This document shows positions 44,277 to 52,893 of a stretch of 64,000 bases of DNA, piece by piece. The notes under the pieces were generated by a model. It was not told the DNA's origin. It saw only the letters and a program-made list of their open reading frames with translations, and did no database searches. Position 1 is the first letter of the stretch. Each line of letters begins with the position of its first letter. The position numbers and the translations under genes are program-made. This DNA is from an uncultured Bacillota bacterium. Lineage in GTDB: Bacteria > Bacillota > Clostridia > Peptostreptococcales > Anaerovoracaceae. Where the stretch lies: positions 59,406 through 123,405 of the forward strand of contig CASEFA010000005.1 in assembly GCA_949287095.1 (NCBI GenBank). Reading direction: 5' to 3'.

Positions 44277-45878
44277 TTACCGTCCCTTTCTCAGTACCAT
44301 ACCTGCCGCCGCTCCCGTATGTCTTCCGTTTTCAGCCGTAAGAATACCGTTTACGTAAACCTGTTTTATGCCTTCACAAGGCTGCTTCGGCCGGGCAAAA
44401 TCAGGAGTATCTGTTATTTTGTCGAAATCGAATAATACCAGATCGGCCCGCATGCCCTCTTTTATCAGCCCTCTGTCCTCTATTCCGAGTTTCGCAGCCG
44501 GCATCCCTGTCATCTTGTGAATTGCCGTCTCCAGAGTGAACAGACCTCTGTCTCTGCAGTAATGACTTATAACCCTTGGGAAAGTGCCGAAGTATCTCGG
44601 ATGAGGTCTTCCCGGATAATCGAAGGATACCGATTTTCCGTCGGAGCCGGTCATAACGTATGGGCTCTTCATTATATATTCGATATCTTCTTCACACATT
44701 CCGAAATTGATTTCGTCCACGTTTCCCCGCTCTTCAAGAACCAGGTCGAAACATGCGTCTGCGGGGTCCACTCCTCTTGTCTTCGCGATTTCTTCTATAC
44801 TCTTTCCTACCGTCCACATGTTCTTTTCACTGAGGACATATCCCACATATATATCTCCCCATCTGCCGATGTGACCTGCGTTGCTCTCTTCTCTCAGTTT
44901 TGCTCTCGTTTCCGGGTCTTTAAGTCTGTCAAAAAGTGCCTCCATTCCTCCTTCAAAAGCCCACTGAGGAATATTGCTGTCCATTGTGGTGGAAGATGCG
45001 CGGTAAGGGTACTGATCGGCCGTTACGTCAAGCCCTTCTCTTCTGGCTTCTTCAATCATGGTCAGAGTAGTCCGGCACGATTTCCCCCATCCTGGTTTAT
45101 AAGTCACCTTATGATGGGAAATTTCAAGGGAGGCACCGGATTGTCTGCAGATTTCTATGGCTTCTCTGACAGAGTCCACCACATGTGCGCCTTCCTCTCT
45201 CATGTGAGTCATATACAGGGCTCCGTATTCCGGCAGAATCTTCGAGAGCTCTATCAGTTCATCTATTTTCGCATAGCATCCCGGCGGATATATAAGGCCC
45301 GTCGTCATTGCAAAAGCGCCGTCGCACAGTGAACGGCGAAGCAAATCCTTCATCACATTCATCTCATCCACGGCAGGTTTTCTGTTATCGAATCCCATAG
45401 CCGCAATCCTCAGTGTGCCATGGCCTACCGCCGTTCCGAAATTGACGCTGGGCGCGGCTTCCTCGATCCTGTCCAGAAACTCACCGAGGGAATTCCAGTT
45501 ATACGGCATTTCGCCCATGTAAGCTTCAAGGTCTGCCTTCTTATCAGATTCCGGACTTACAGGAGCTGACGACATGCCGCAGTTTCCGCCGATTTCCGTG
45601 GTCACGCCCTGAAGCACTCTGCTTTCTGCAAGTCTGTATTTAAGCAGCGTAGTGTCGCTGTGCGAATGTATATCGATAAATCCCGGAGCGAGATAACAGT
45701 CACAGGCATCCACTGTCTTTGCGGCTGAAAAACTCTCCGGATCGATCTTCCCTGTTTTTATAATATAGCCGTCCTTTACGGCTACATCGCCTCTGTACCA
45801 CGGCGCCGCCGTACCGTCAACTATGCGGCAGTTTCTTATAAGAACATCGCAGCGCACGCGGCTTTCTTTCTGTGTCAT
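44277..45878 (-). CDS. N-acyl-D-amino acid deacylase / D-aminoacylase
   Basis: A 533-residue amidohydrolase-superfamily enzyme of the D-aminoacylase group. The N-terminal beta-domain is followed by the metal motif PGFIDIHSHSDTTLL near residue 65. Cys/His positions in EIGGNCGMS, MTHMREEGAHVVD and EISHHKVTY, and the TGSDGKSVSF Asp, complete the usual bimetal-type pocket. The ATG at 45878 is chosen because AAAGGAG lies 8 nt upstream; the in-frame ATG six codons earlier is inside that site. It would free D-amino acids from N-acyl or dipeptide forms. It pairs with the serine hydrolase and follows an amino acid permease that has its own terminator. Confidence 0.9.
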   Translation of the reverse strand: MTQKESRVRCDVLIRNCRIVDGTAAPWYRGDVAVKDGYIIKTGKIDPESFSAAKTVDACDCYLAPGFIDIHSHSDTTLLKYRLAESRVLQGVTTEIGGNCGMSSAPVSPESDKKADLEAYMGEMPYNWNSLGEFLDRIEEAAPSVNFGTAVGHGTLRIAAMGFDNRKPAVDEMNVMKDLLRRSLCDGAFAMTTGLIYPPGCYAKIDELIELSKILPEYGALYMTHMREEGAHVVDSVREAIEICRQSGASLEISHHKVTYKPGWGKSCRTTLTMIEEARREGLDVTADQYPYRASSTTMDSNIPQWAFEGGMEALFDRLKDPETRAKLREESNAGHIGRWGDIYVGYVLSEKNMWTVGKSIEEIAKTRGVDPADACFDLVLEERGNVDEINFGMCEEDIEYIMKSPYVMTGSDGKSVSFDYPGRPHPRYFGTFPRVISHYCRDRGLFTLETAIHKMTGMPAAKLGIEDRGLIKEGMRADLVLFDFDKITDTPDFARPKQPCEGIKQVYVNGILTAENGRHTGAAAGMVLRKGR

Positions 45879-45921
45879 TTGTCTTTCTCCTTTCATCTGA
45901 AGCCGGTCTCCCCTTATTTTA

Positions 45922-45959
45922 AAACCGGCGAAGCACCATTAAGATGCCTCCGCCGGTTT
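45922..45959 (-). terminator. Terminator of the amino acid permease gene
   Basis: AAACCGGCG (45922-45930) pairs with CGCCGGTTT (45951-45959) and the minus strand continues TAAAAT. It separates the permease from the downstream D-aminoacylase gene. Confidence 0.75.
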
Positions 45960-45980
45960 CATGAAACATAATCTTATGGC

Positions 45981-47348
45981 TTACTGATTTTCCTTCTTAT
46001 ATTTTACATCGAAAATCTTCCAGCAAACCAGTCCTGCAACAGGAACCACCAGTCCGGTAACAGCCGTGACAGGATCCTCTACCAGAGTGTTGACCATAAG
46101 AGCAAAGAACAGTACTATGGCTATCACTACGGTTACAGGATATCCCCACGCCTTATACGGACGTTCCATATCAGGGAATTTCTTTCTGTAAACAACTACT
46201 GCGGCGATTACCAGTACATTATAGAGCATTCCGGCAAATACTACAAGAGAAGTGAGCTGATCCAGACTTCTGATGAGGACCAGAATGCAGGAAATTACCG
46301 CCTGAGAGATGAGCGCTACCTGAGGAACTCCGAACTTGTTCAACGTTCCGTGATTCTTGAAGAAGTGCTTCTCGGCAGCCATATCGTAGTAGTAGCGCGG
46401 GAACGCTATAATCATGCCGTTAAGGGAGCCGAATATTGCTATGAGCTGGGTGGCAAGAATAAGGCCCTGTCCTGCTCCTCCAAAAAGTGTATCTGCCGCA
46501 TGGGTTCCGAGATAGATGTCTCCGTTTCCAATCAGAGTATTAATCTCATCTTCAGGAAGAACCCTGTAAATCGCAAAGTTGAAAAGGAAGTAAATTACCA
46601 TGATGGCGCCTATTCCGAGTATAAGAGCTCTCGGAAGATCTCTTCCCGGATTTTTCATTTCTTCCGCAACAGGATTAAGATTCGTCCATCCTTCATATGC
46701 CCAGAGAGATGCAACTGTTGCAAAGGCAATCATTCCGATCATTCCTCCGAACGTCGGATCGGTGCCTTCAGGTACAAGGGAAAGATCAGGGCTCTGCTTT
46801 CCAAGGATGAGGCCTGCTCCTATGATGAGAACTATAGGAATAAGCTTTGCAACCATGGACACGTTCTGCAAAATCGTACCGAGTTTGATTCCGAAGCAGT
46901 TATATACAGTCAGGGCTATGATAAGGATAATTGCTACGATTTTAATGCCCATATCGCCGAGATGGAAAAACTCTGCAAGAGCCGTCGGAAGTGCGATTGC
47001 AAGGGCCGCAATGGAACCTGAACCGCTGATGACCCAGCTTGTGAATCCGAAAGAATATCCCACTGACGGATGATATGCCCTGTTCATATAGACAACCATT
47101 CCGCCTGCCTTCGGATCACATGCTCCCAATTCAGCAAAGCACAGTCCGCCGAGTATGGATACAAGTCCTCCTACAATCCAGCATATGAGGGCAAGTCCCA
47201 TGCTCATTTCTGTTCTTTCGAGGACGTATGATCCCAGGTAGAATATACCCGAACCGATCATAATTCCCCCGATGATGCTCATTCCGCCAAAAACGCCGAT
47301 TTCTTTTTTGAAGCCGCCGCCTCCGGAGGGGTTACTGTTATTACTCAT
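45981..47348 (-). CDS. APC-family amino acid permease
   Basis: A 455-residue transporter with about 12 membrane helices. The first helix region GGMSIIGGIMIGSGIFYLG and LCFAELGACDPKAGGMVVYM are typical of the LAT/cationic amino acid branch of the APC superfamily, close to exchangers such as SteT. The N-terminal tail is Asn/Gly-rich (NNSNPSGGGGF). The downstream D-aminoacylase hints at D-amino acid or acyl-amino acid traffic, but the terminator between them weakens that link. Confidence 0.9.
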   Translation of the reverse strand: MSNNSNPSGGGGFKKEIGVFGGMSIIGGIMIGSGIFYLGSYVLERTEMSMGLALICWIVGGLVSILGGLCFAELGACDPKAGGMVVYMNRAYHPSVGYSFGFTSWVISGSGSIAALAIALPTALAEFFHLGDMGIKIVAIILIIALTVYNCFGIKLGTILQNVSMVAKLIPIVLIIGAGLILGKQSPDLSLVPEGTDPTFGGMIGMIAFATVASLWAYEGWTNLNPVAEEMKNPGRDLPRALILGIGAIMVIYFLFNFAIYRVLPEDEINTLIGNGDIYLGTHAADTLFGGAGQGLILATQLIAIFGSLNGMIIAFPRYYYDMAAEKHFFKNHGTLNKFGVPQVALISQAVISCILVLIRSLDQLTSLVVFAGMLYNVLVIAAVVVYRKKFPDMERPYKAWGYPVTVVIAIVLFFALMVNTLVEDPVTAVTGLVVPVAGLVCWKIFDVKYKKENQ

Positions 47349-47420
47349 TTTTTCCTCCTATCAAACAGCAGGGAAATAAACCTATTGACATTACACTAAG
47401 CAAAAAGTACGCCACCGACG

Positions 47421-47436
47421 ATTAAATTAATTTAAT
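47421..47436. promoter_or_regulatory. Perfect A+T palindrome upstream of the permease gene
   Basis: ATTAAATTAATTTAAT is a perfect 16-bp palindrome 73 bp before the permease start, within an A+T-rich gap. It is a candidate operator. No further claim is possible from sequence. Confidence 0.4.
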
Positions 47437-47538
47437 TTTCTAGCGAAATAAGCTTAAAAAACGCCTCTTTGAAGCCATATAACCTAATAATTTTTTGTCG
47501 TTCAGATTTCAAAAAATTAAACGAGATTAAACAAGATT

Positions 47539-47583
47539 AAAACGGGACATGAACGCCTTCGGCCGGTCGTTTATATCCCGTTT
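47539..47583 (-). terminator. Terminator after the flavodoxin-ferredoxin gene
   Basis: AAAACGGGA (47539-47547) and TCCCGTTT (47576-47583), with further ACG/CGT pairing near the loop, form an interrupted stem. The minus strand then reads TTTTAATC. Confidence 0.65.
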
Positions 47584-47594
47584 CTTTACCGTAT

Positions 47595-48473
47595 TTACAT
47601 GAAGAAAAAGTTTTCTTTTCTGCTCTTAAAATTATCTTCGAGCATCTGCCTGTGGGATACGAAATCTTCATCATCGAAGAATTTTGCTCCCGCATGACAG
47701 TGCCTCACACACGCGTGGCATTTGATACAGGTGCCCGTCACCTCCGAAAAATCCGTCCTGCTTATGGACCCCATGGGGCACACTTCGGCGCAGACGCCGC
47801 ACTTATTGCAAAGCTCCTCATCAGTTTTCGGTTTTGCCTTAAGAAACTGAGCGGGCTTTCCGTCAGCTCTGAGAGGCTGATAGTACGCGCCCGCCGGGCT
47901 GCTTCCCGGAAGAAACAGAGCGTTATAGTAACAGCTTATATCTCCTTTTCTGCATCCTGTATTGACCAGAGCGCTGAACTCATCGTCCTCAGCAGCAATG
48001 AGCATATCTGCAGCACGGGATGCGAATCCTTTCACCTCTTCCATGTCTATGTCGTCAGGCCTCCCCTTTGCAAGTTCCACGGTAAAAGCGTGTTCGCTTA
48101 CAACTGCCGCGGCAGCCACCGGAATAAAATTATTCTCTATGGCAAGATCCCGCATCTCCGTCAGTGTGTCGCCGAAGCTCCTGTTGCCGAAGCAGCACAC
48201 GGGGATTATCTTGGTGTTGTTTCCCTTAATATAGTCGCATATGAAGGGCCTTATCTTATTCGGGACTCTTCCGGCATATACGGGAACTCCCAGAACTATC
48301 AGATCGCCTGCTCCGTAGTCCTTAAGGACTCCTCTTTTATCCGGAAGGGTAAAGTCGAATGAGCTGTACTCCGCCCCCATTCTGTCCGCTATCTCCCTGC
48401 CTATGGTTTCGCATACCTTTTTCACATTACCGGTCGGGCTGAAATACAGCGCTTCAACTCGTTCGATGATCAT
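47595..48473 (-). CDS. EFR1-type flavodoxin-ferredoxin fusion protein
   Basis: A 292-residue electron carrier: an N-terminal flavodoxin-like domain with FMN loop FSPTGNVKKVC (about residues 9-19), a linker, and two C-terminal 4Fe-4S motifs, CNKCGVCAEVCPMG and CIKCHACVRHCHAG (about residues 225-265). This is the EFR1 architecture common in anaerobes; the electron partners are not known. The ATG at 48473 has GGAGGAG 6 nt upstream. It overlaps the preceding alpha/beta hydrolase gene by 20 bp. Confidence 0.9.
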   Translation of the reverse strand: MIIERVEALYFSPTGNVKKVCETIGREIADRMGAEYSSFDFTLPDKRGVLKDYGAGDLIVLGVPVYAGRVPNKIRPFICDYIKGNNTKIIPVCCFGNRSFGDTLTEMRDLAIENNFIPVAAAAVVSEHAFTVELAKGRPDDIDMEEVKGFASRAADMLIAAEDDEFSALVNTGCRKGDISCYYNALFLPGSSPAGAYYQPLRADGKPAQFLKAKPKTDEELCNKCGVCAEVCPMGSISRTDFSEVTGTCIKCHACVRHCHAGAKFFDDEDFVSHRQMLEDNFKSRKENFFFM

Positions 48474-49281
48474 CGTAATCTCCTCCAATAATACTTCTTA
48501 TGTATCGTATAACCCTTTCATCGCGGAAATAGTATCTGTGTCCTATGCCGTCAAAAATCCTCAAATCGCAGCGGGGAAAACACTTTGCCAGCCCCCGCTG
48601 AATCCTTTCGCCAAGCTGCCGGTCCTTCCATGAGCCTATTATAAAGGCCGGACATCTGCAGTCTCCTGCATATGATTTTACATCTATATTCTGGGATATT
48701 ATCATTTTAAAAGGCCCGTAGAAAAACGGAGTGTATATATTGTAAAGGTCTGCCGAATCTCTGTATCCGGCTACCAGTATCAGCCTGCTCACTTCTTTCT
48801 GAGACGCCAGATATGCAGCCATTCCGCAGCCGTAGCTGTAACCCATTACGGTTACCTTATCTGCCGGAAACATGCTTAAAACCGCATCAGCCGCATCCTC
48901 TGCAGTCATCTTCATGGTGGCAAGTCTCATCTTTCCGCCGCTTTTCCCGCAGCCGTAATAATCGAAGGCACAGACGAAGCAGTCCGGGAAAAGCTTCCCG
49001 TATTTCACCACGGTATTGTATGCCGTATCAAAGGAGCCGCCAAAAATGAGGATCGCCCTTTCAGCGTTTCTGTCTCCCGTACAGTACCCTGAAACGTTTC
49101 CGTGCTTCAGATGCTCAGGCTCCGCTGCACCCTTTGTCAGAGAGGCCTTAGGCGCCGCCTTAAACGTGAGATAGTTAAGCTCCCTCGATGCCGTCTCAAC
49201 TATCTTCAAAGCCGCCGCCGAGAAAGCCAGAACTTTCGCCGCCTTCACGGACTTTTTCCGTTTTCCGTCTGTTTTTTTCAA
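48454..49281 (-). CDS. Alpha/beta hydrolase
   Basis: A 275-residue alpha/beta-fold hydrolase with a basic, hydrophobic N-terminus that may associate with the membrane. The nucleophile elbow GYSYGCG (GxSxG, Ser near residue 148) and the late His in FDGIGHRYYF are visible, with an FDYYGCGKSGG oxyanion region before them. The substrate is unknown; it may be an esterase or peptidase. It lies 12 bp after the CarD-like regulator gene and overlaps the EFR1 gene, so the three are probably one unit. Confidence 0.85.
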   Translation of the reverse strand: MKKTDGKRKKSVKAAKVLAFSAAALKIVETASRELNYLTFKAAPKASLTKGAAEPEHLKHGNVSGYCTGDRNAERAILIFGGSFDTAYNTVVKYGKLFPDCFVCAFDYYGCGKSGGKMRLATMKMTAEDAADAVLSMFPADKVTVMGYSYGCGMAAYLASQKEVSRLILVAGYRDSADLYNIYTPFFYGPFKMIISQNIDVKSYAGDCRCPAFIIGSWKDRQLGERIQRGLAKCFPRCDLRIFDGIGHRYYFRDERVIRYIRSIIGGDYDDHRTS

Positions 49282-49293
49282 CGGTTCTTCTCC

Positions 49294-49803
49294 TTACGAT
49301 AAATTCTCCGTCATCTTCCTGTGGACGTATTCCTCAACGTCGTCCCTGCTTTTATTGAGAGCTACCGCGAACTCTCCGTAAAGAAGATCCTCCGCCCTCT
49401 TCATAAATCTCTTGTCGATCTGACCCAGCTTCTTGTTGTGGCTCAGCGCGTCCAGCATCTTAATATAAATGGACTTTGCCATCTGAAGCATGTCGATACA
49501 GCTGTGGGTATCCAGTACGTTCTGATAACGCTGAGAAAGCTGCTGCATGCTGCCTCCCCTGTAAGATACGACCGCAAGGTCCGGAATTTCCTCTATCAAA
49601 GCCTGAACCTCTTCAGCCGAAAGCACCGGTCTCATGAACACCCTGTCGTTGTCCGTAGGCGCGTAGATTATTCCGTTCTGGTAAACGGGATCAAGAAAAT
49701 AGTACAGACGATCTTCGTCGTGTACAAAATCCGGATGACCTATATCCGCCACCCTGCACACACCGGTTCCGCCATACATGACCAGTTCGTCTATATGATA
49801 CAT
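49294..49803 (-). CDS. CarD-family transcriptional regulator
   Basis: A 169-residue protein whose N-terminal 60 residues form the CarD/TRCF RNA polymerase-interacting domain (ELVMYGGTGVCRVADIG, YYFLDPVYQNGIIYAPTDND). The rest is helical with basic residues (YQNVLDTHSCIDMLQMAKSI, KRFMKRAEDLLYGEFA), as in CarD-like proteins that bind the polymerase beta subunit and promoter DNA. It heads the unit with the hydrolase and EFR1 genes. Confidence 0.88.
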   Translation of the reverse strand: MYHIDELVMYGGTGVCRVADIGHPDFVHDEDRLYYFLDPVYQNGIIYAPTDNDRVFMRPVLSAEEVQALIEEIPDLAVVSYRGGSMQQLSQRYQNVLDTHSCIDMLQMAKSIYIKMLDALSHNKKLGQIDKRFMKRAEDLLYGEFAVALNKSRDDVEEYVHRKMTENLS

Positions 49804-49971
49804 TTTAACTCTCGGCTCCTTTCTGTAAAATTATGGTTCAGACTCTTCTTAATGTCAGACCTTCAATTTTCCTCTTGCTTTATGAGTACTTAACTGATAT
49901 AATAAAAAATTTACTGTCTCCATTATAACATAAAAGCGGGCTCGTATGTAACCCTAAAATTCAAATAGAGC

Positions 49972-51246
49972 TCAAAAGAGCTCTACTCTTCCCAAAAGCA
50001 TATCTATCAGGTTGCAGTGGAAAATGCCGTTTTCATCGTAATAATTATGCGGTATATCCATTCGTATAACAACTTTTTTGAAAAAATCCTTTGCAAGCAT
50101 AAGTGATGCGGTCTCGGCGGATTCTTTTTTTTCGGAATCCATTCGAAAAGCAGACTGAATATAGATTTTTTTATCCCCGTCATTGACAACAAAGTCTATT
50201 TCCTTCTGCAAATTTGTCCCTCTCCTGCGGTCGGTTACAACACCCACATCAACTGAATATCCCCTGCGCAGAAGCTCAACATAAATTATGTTTTCCATAA
50301 TATGTCCCGGGTCGTACTGTCTGTAATTGAGCCTGGCATTGCGAAGTCCTATATCTGTATAGTAATACTTGTTAGGATACTTGAAGTAGGTTTTTCCCTT
50401 TACATCATATCTTTTTGCAACAGATATCAGAAATGAGTCGGTAATATGTCCTATATAATTTGAAACCAGTACAGAATTCACTTTTTCCTTTTTTGTGCTG
50501 CTCAGTGCATTGGCGATATTTGCAGGGTTTGTCAAAGAACTAATCTGAGAGGCAAGAAAGTCCAGAATCTCATTCAGTATATCCTCACGCTCTATACCGT
50601 TGCGTTCTACAATATCTCTTATGTACAATTCGTCATATAAAGACGACAGATAATCCTTTTTATCTTTCTCATCCGGCAGGCTGAGCAGGCGAGGCATTCC
50701 ACCATACAGCATATACGAATCCAAAGCTTTTTGTTCGTCTCCTCCCACATAGGAATAGAATTCTTTGAACGAAAGCGGAAATATATGAATCCTGGTGGCA
50801 CGACCGCGAAACTCTGTCGCAATATCTTTCGATAATCCTTTTGAGTTGCTTCCGGTAACGTATACATCCAGATTCTTATATGCTTTTAGCTCGTTCAACA
50901 TATCATATACGGAAATTTCTATCCCGTCGTTATCCCTGTCTTTAATTTTCAAGGTCAGCTGAACTTCATCTATAAACAGGTAATATTTCTCGTCGCTTTT
51001 TTTCGTCACTAAGTCTTCAACGTATTCACAAAGTGTGACGGGATTTCTGAATTTGTAGTTGCGTCTCTGATCCAGTTCAATTTTTAAAATATGGTCCTCC
51101 GACACCCCCTGTGAAATGAGATATTCATAAAACAGATCGAACAACAGCACCGATTTTCCGCACCGGCGAATACCTGTGATTACTTTAACTTCCCCGTTCC
51201 ACATATTTCTGATTATGCGATTCAGATAAAAATCTCTGTTAATCAT
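49972..51246 (-). CDS. AAA ATPase with DUF4143 domain
   Basis: A 424-residue P-loop ATPase. Walker A is GIRRCGKSVLLF near residue 26, Walker B is YYLFIDEVQLT near 90, and sensor-like TGSNSKGLS and FRGRATRIHIFPLSFKEF follow. The C-terminal half is DUF4143 with a nuclease-like core (GTNLQKEIDFVVNDGDKK). Such proteins are common, often mobile, and of unknown role. The start at 51246 is favoured by GAGGTG 6 nt before it. The gene stands alone and looks more A+T rich than its neighbours. Confidence 0.85.
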   Translation of the reverse strand: MINRDFYLNRIIRNMWNGEVKVITGIRRCGKSVLLFDLFYEYLISQGVSEDHILKIELDQRRNYKFRNPVTLCEYVEDLVTKKSDEKYYLFIDEVQLTLKIKDRDNDGIEISVYDMLNELKAYKNLDVYVTGSNSKGLSKDIATEFRGRATRIHIFPLSFKEFYSYVGGDEQKALDSYMLYGGMPRLLSLPDEKDKKDYLSSLYDELYIRDIVERNGIEREDILNEILDFLASQISSLTNPANIANALSSTKKEKVNSVLVSNYIGHITDSFLISVAKRYDVKGKTYFKYPNKYYYTDIGLRNARLNYRQYDPGHIMENIIYVELLRRGYSVDVGVVTDRRRGTNLQKEIDFVVNDGDKKIYIQSAFRMDSEKKESAETASLMLAKDFFKKVVIRMDIPHNYYDENGIFHCNLIDMLLGRVELF

Positions 51247-51386
51247 TTTGTTCACCTCATTCTTGCAACATATACGTCACTACTTCTTTGTGTATAATAT
51301 CACAGATTATCCGGAACTTCAACCATTTGACATAAAAGTTGCGACGTAGTCGTCGTAAGTATGTCGTAAATTACTTTTAAAACAAA

Positions 51387-51415
51387 AACCCGAAGATTCC
51401 ACTGATCCTCGGGTT
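51387..51415 (-). terminator. Terminator of the DnaJ-domain gene
   Basis: AACCCGAAGAT (51387-51397) and ATCCTCGGGTT (51405-51415) pair with one mismatch. The minus strand continues TTTGTTTT. Confidence 0.85.
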
Positions 51416-51441
51416 CTACCGCATATGAATATTAAATTTCT

Positions 51442-52059
51442 CTACCAGCACGGCGAAATGCAGCTGGAACAGAGATAAAGAGTGCAGCACGTGGAACACG
51501 TGTCATTAGACTGGTTATATCCTCCCGCCGCGGACCTGTTCCTGTACATGGCTCCCGCGCCGGTCATCTGCTGATAAACCTGACGGTATTCCAGGTTATT
51601 GGGATCCATGTCTATGGCCTGGCGGACGTTGCTCATGGCATCGTCTATCCAGCCCTTCTTATATGAAACTATACCGCTCAGGAAATACCACTCCGCATTT
51701 CTGTTCGGCGAGTTTATGAGCATCTGCTCCGCCCCCATTATGTCCCCTCTGTCTATGGCCTGTCTCACGGCGTAAAATCCCGTGGTTCCGCCTCCCGAAG
51801 AGGTTCCTCCCCCGTAGGAGTATGAGCCGCTGTTTCCCCCTCCGTAGGAATATCCGGAGGAACCGCCTGACTGCATGTTCTTCATTATCTGGTCATAGGC
51901 CTCGTTTATCTCCTGAAGCTTTTCCTCCGCAAGGTCGGCAAGAGGGTTATTCTGGTATTTATCGGGATGATACTTCTTCACCAGAGCCTTATATGCGGCC
52001 TTCACTTCCGCTTCGCTGGCGCCGGGCTTAATTCCCAGCACTTCATATGGATTGCTCAT
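51442..52059 (-). CDS. DnaJ-domain protein with cysteine-rich tail
   Basis: A 205-residue protein with an N-terminal J domain (MSNPYEVLGIKPGASEAEVK, HPD in KKYHPDKYQ), a Gly/Ser/Tyr-rich linker at about 75-95, a short TPR-like helical region and a tail with repeated cysteine pairs (CSTCCTLYLC, CISPCW). It lacks the CxxCxGxG zinc repeats of true DnaJ, so it is a J-domain co-chaperone of specialised use. It overlaps the DUF5685 gene by 17 bp at the end of the polyamine transporter unit. These tails suggest membrane or metal association; that is inference. Confidence 0.85.
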   Translation of the reverse strand: MSNPYEVLGIKPGASEAEVKAAYKALVKKYHPDKYQNNPLADLAEEKLQEINEAYDQIMKNMQSGGSSGYSYGGGNSGSYSYGGGTSSGGGTTGFYAVRQAIDRGDIMGAEQMLINSPNRNAEWYFLSGIVSYKKGWIDDAMSNVRQAIDMDPNNLEYRQVYQQMTGAGAMYRNRSAAGGYNQSNDTCSTCCTLYLCSSCISPCW

Positions 52060-52891
52060 CTATTGAAAGGTTCCTTTCTTCAAGTACCTCTTCGGTTCTC
52101 CGTCTGAGACCCAGGAGTACTATGTTCTCGATTATTCCGCGGTTTCGCCTTATGTCGAGGAGATCGACGGCGTTGACCGCATCCGCCAGATAATTATACA
52201 ATATATCTCCGGCTCCTGCAATGGAGTTCTTGCGATAAATAAATGGATTGTATGTGTGGGCCTCTTTGTCCTTCTCGTAATCATCAAGGGCGTCTATGAC
52301 GTAGATCCAGCGTCCCAGAGCCTTTGAAAGCTCCGACAGCACCCTTTTGTTTAAAGGGTCGACGGTATATCCCGTGAAGATCAGCTCCATAATGTCCGCA
52401 AAGGCGTCAGCCGTCTCGTCGAGGCTCCCCGAATGCCTGCTTTCGGCCTCTCCCAGCCTTTCGAGAGCCTCACGTACACCGCGGCACATTTCGGGATACT
52501 TCTTTTTAAGCTTTCTGTAGGCGCGGGAAAGAACCGCGCATCCCGCATAACCGGTAAGCTTTCTCTCGTCCCTTCTGTCGTCGTCGAACTTATGGTACGC
52601 GAGAATAAGCATCACGTCGGCTGCGTAATCTATGGCGGCGCAGTTTCGGATTACCGGCTTTTTCATGACGGGGTGGGCTATGCAATGCTCCGGCTCGAGG
52701 GTTTCCTTCTCATCTGATTCCAAAGACCCGAGAACAAGCGCGAGAAATACCGCGTCGTAGCTTAGGGAAAGTCTCGGTATCTGCCCGTACCTTCTTCCTA
52801 TGGACTTGCAGATGCCGCAGTAATATCCCTGGTACACGTCCATTTCCCGCACCTTAAGCTCGCCCCGCTCCATCGTAACGTATCCGAGCAT
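52043..52891 (-). CDS. DUF5685 family protein
   Basis: A 282-residue protein. The opening YVTMERGELKVREMDVYQG and YYCGICKSIGRRYG, with a CxxC pair near residue 26, are the hallmark of DUF5685, a family of unknown function in Firmicutes. The rest is mostly helical (LSLSYDAVFLALVLGSL, LGRWIYVIDALDDYEKD) and recalls all-helical prenyl-synthase-like folds, though no DDxxD metal motif is convincing. It starts 2 bp after potD and overlaps the DnaJ-domain gene, a pairing that may be functional. Confidence 0.8.
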   Translation of the reverse strand: MLGYVTMERGELKVREMDVYQGYYCGICKSIGRRYGQIPRLSLSYDAVFLALVLGSLESDEKETLEPEHCIAHPVMKKPVIRNCAAIDYAADVMLILAYHKFDDDRRDERKLTGYAGCAVLSRAYRKLKKKYPEMCRGVREALERLGEAESRHSGSLDETADAFADIMELIFTGYTVDPLNKRVLSELSKALGRWIYVIDALDDYEKDKEAHTYNPFIYRKNSIAGAGDILYNYLADAVNAVDLLDIRRNRGIIENIVLLGLRRRTEEVLEERNLSIDEQSI

Positions 52892-52893
52892 TT

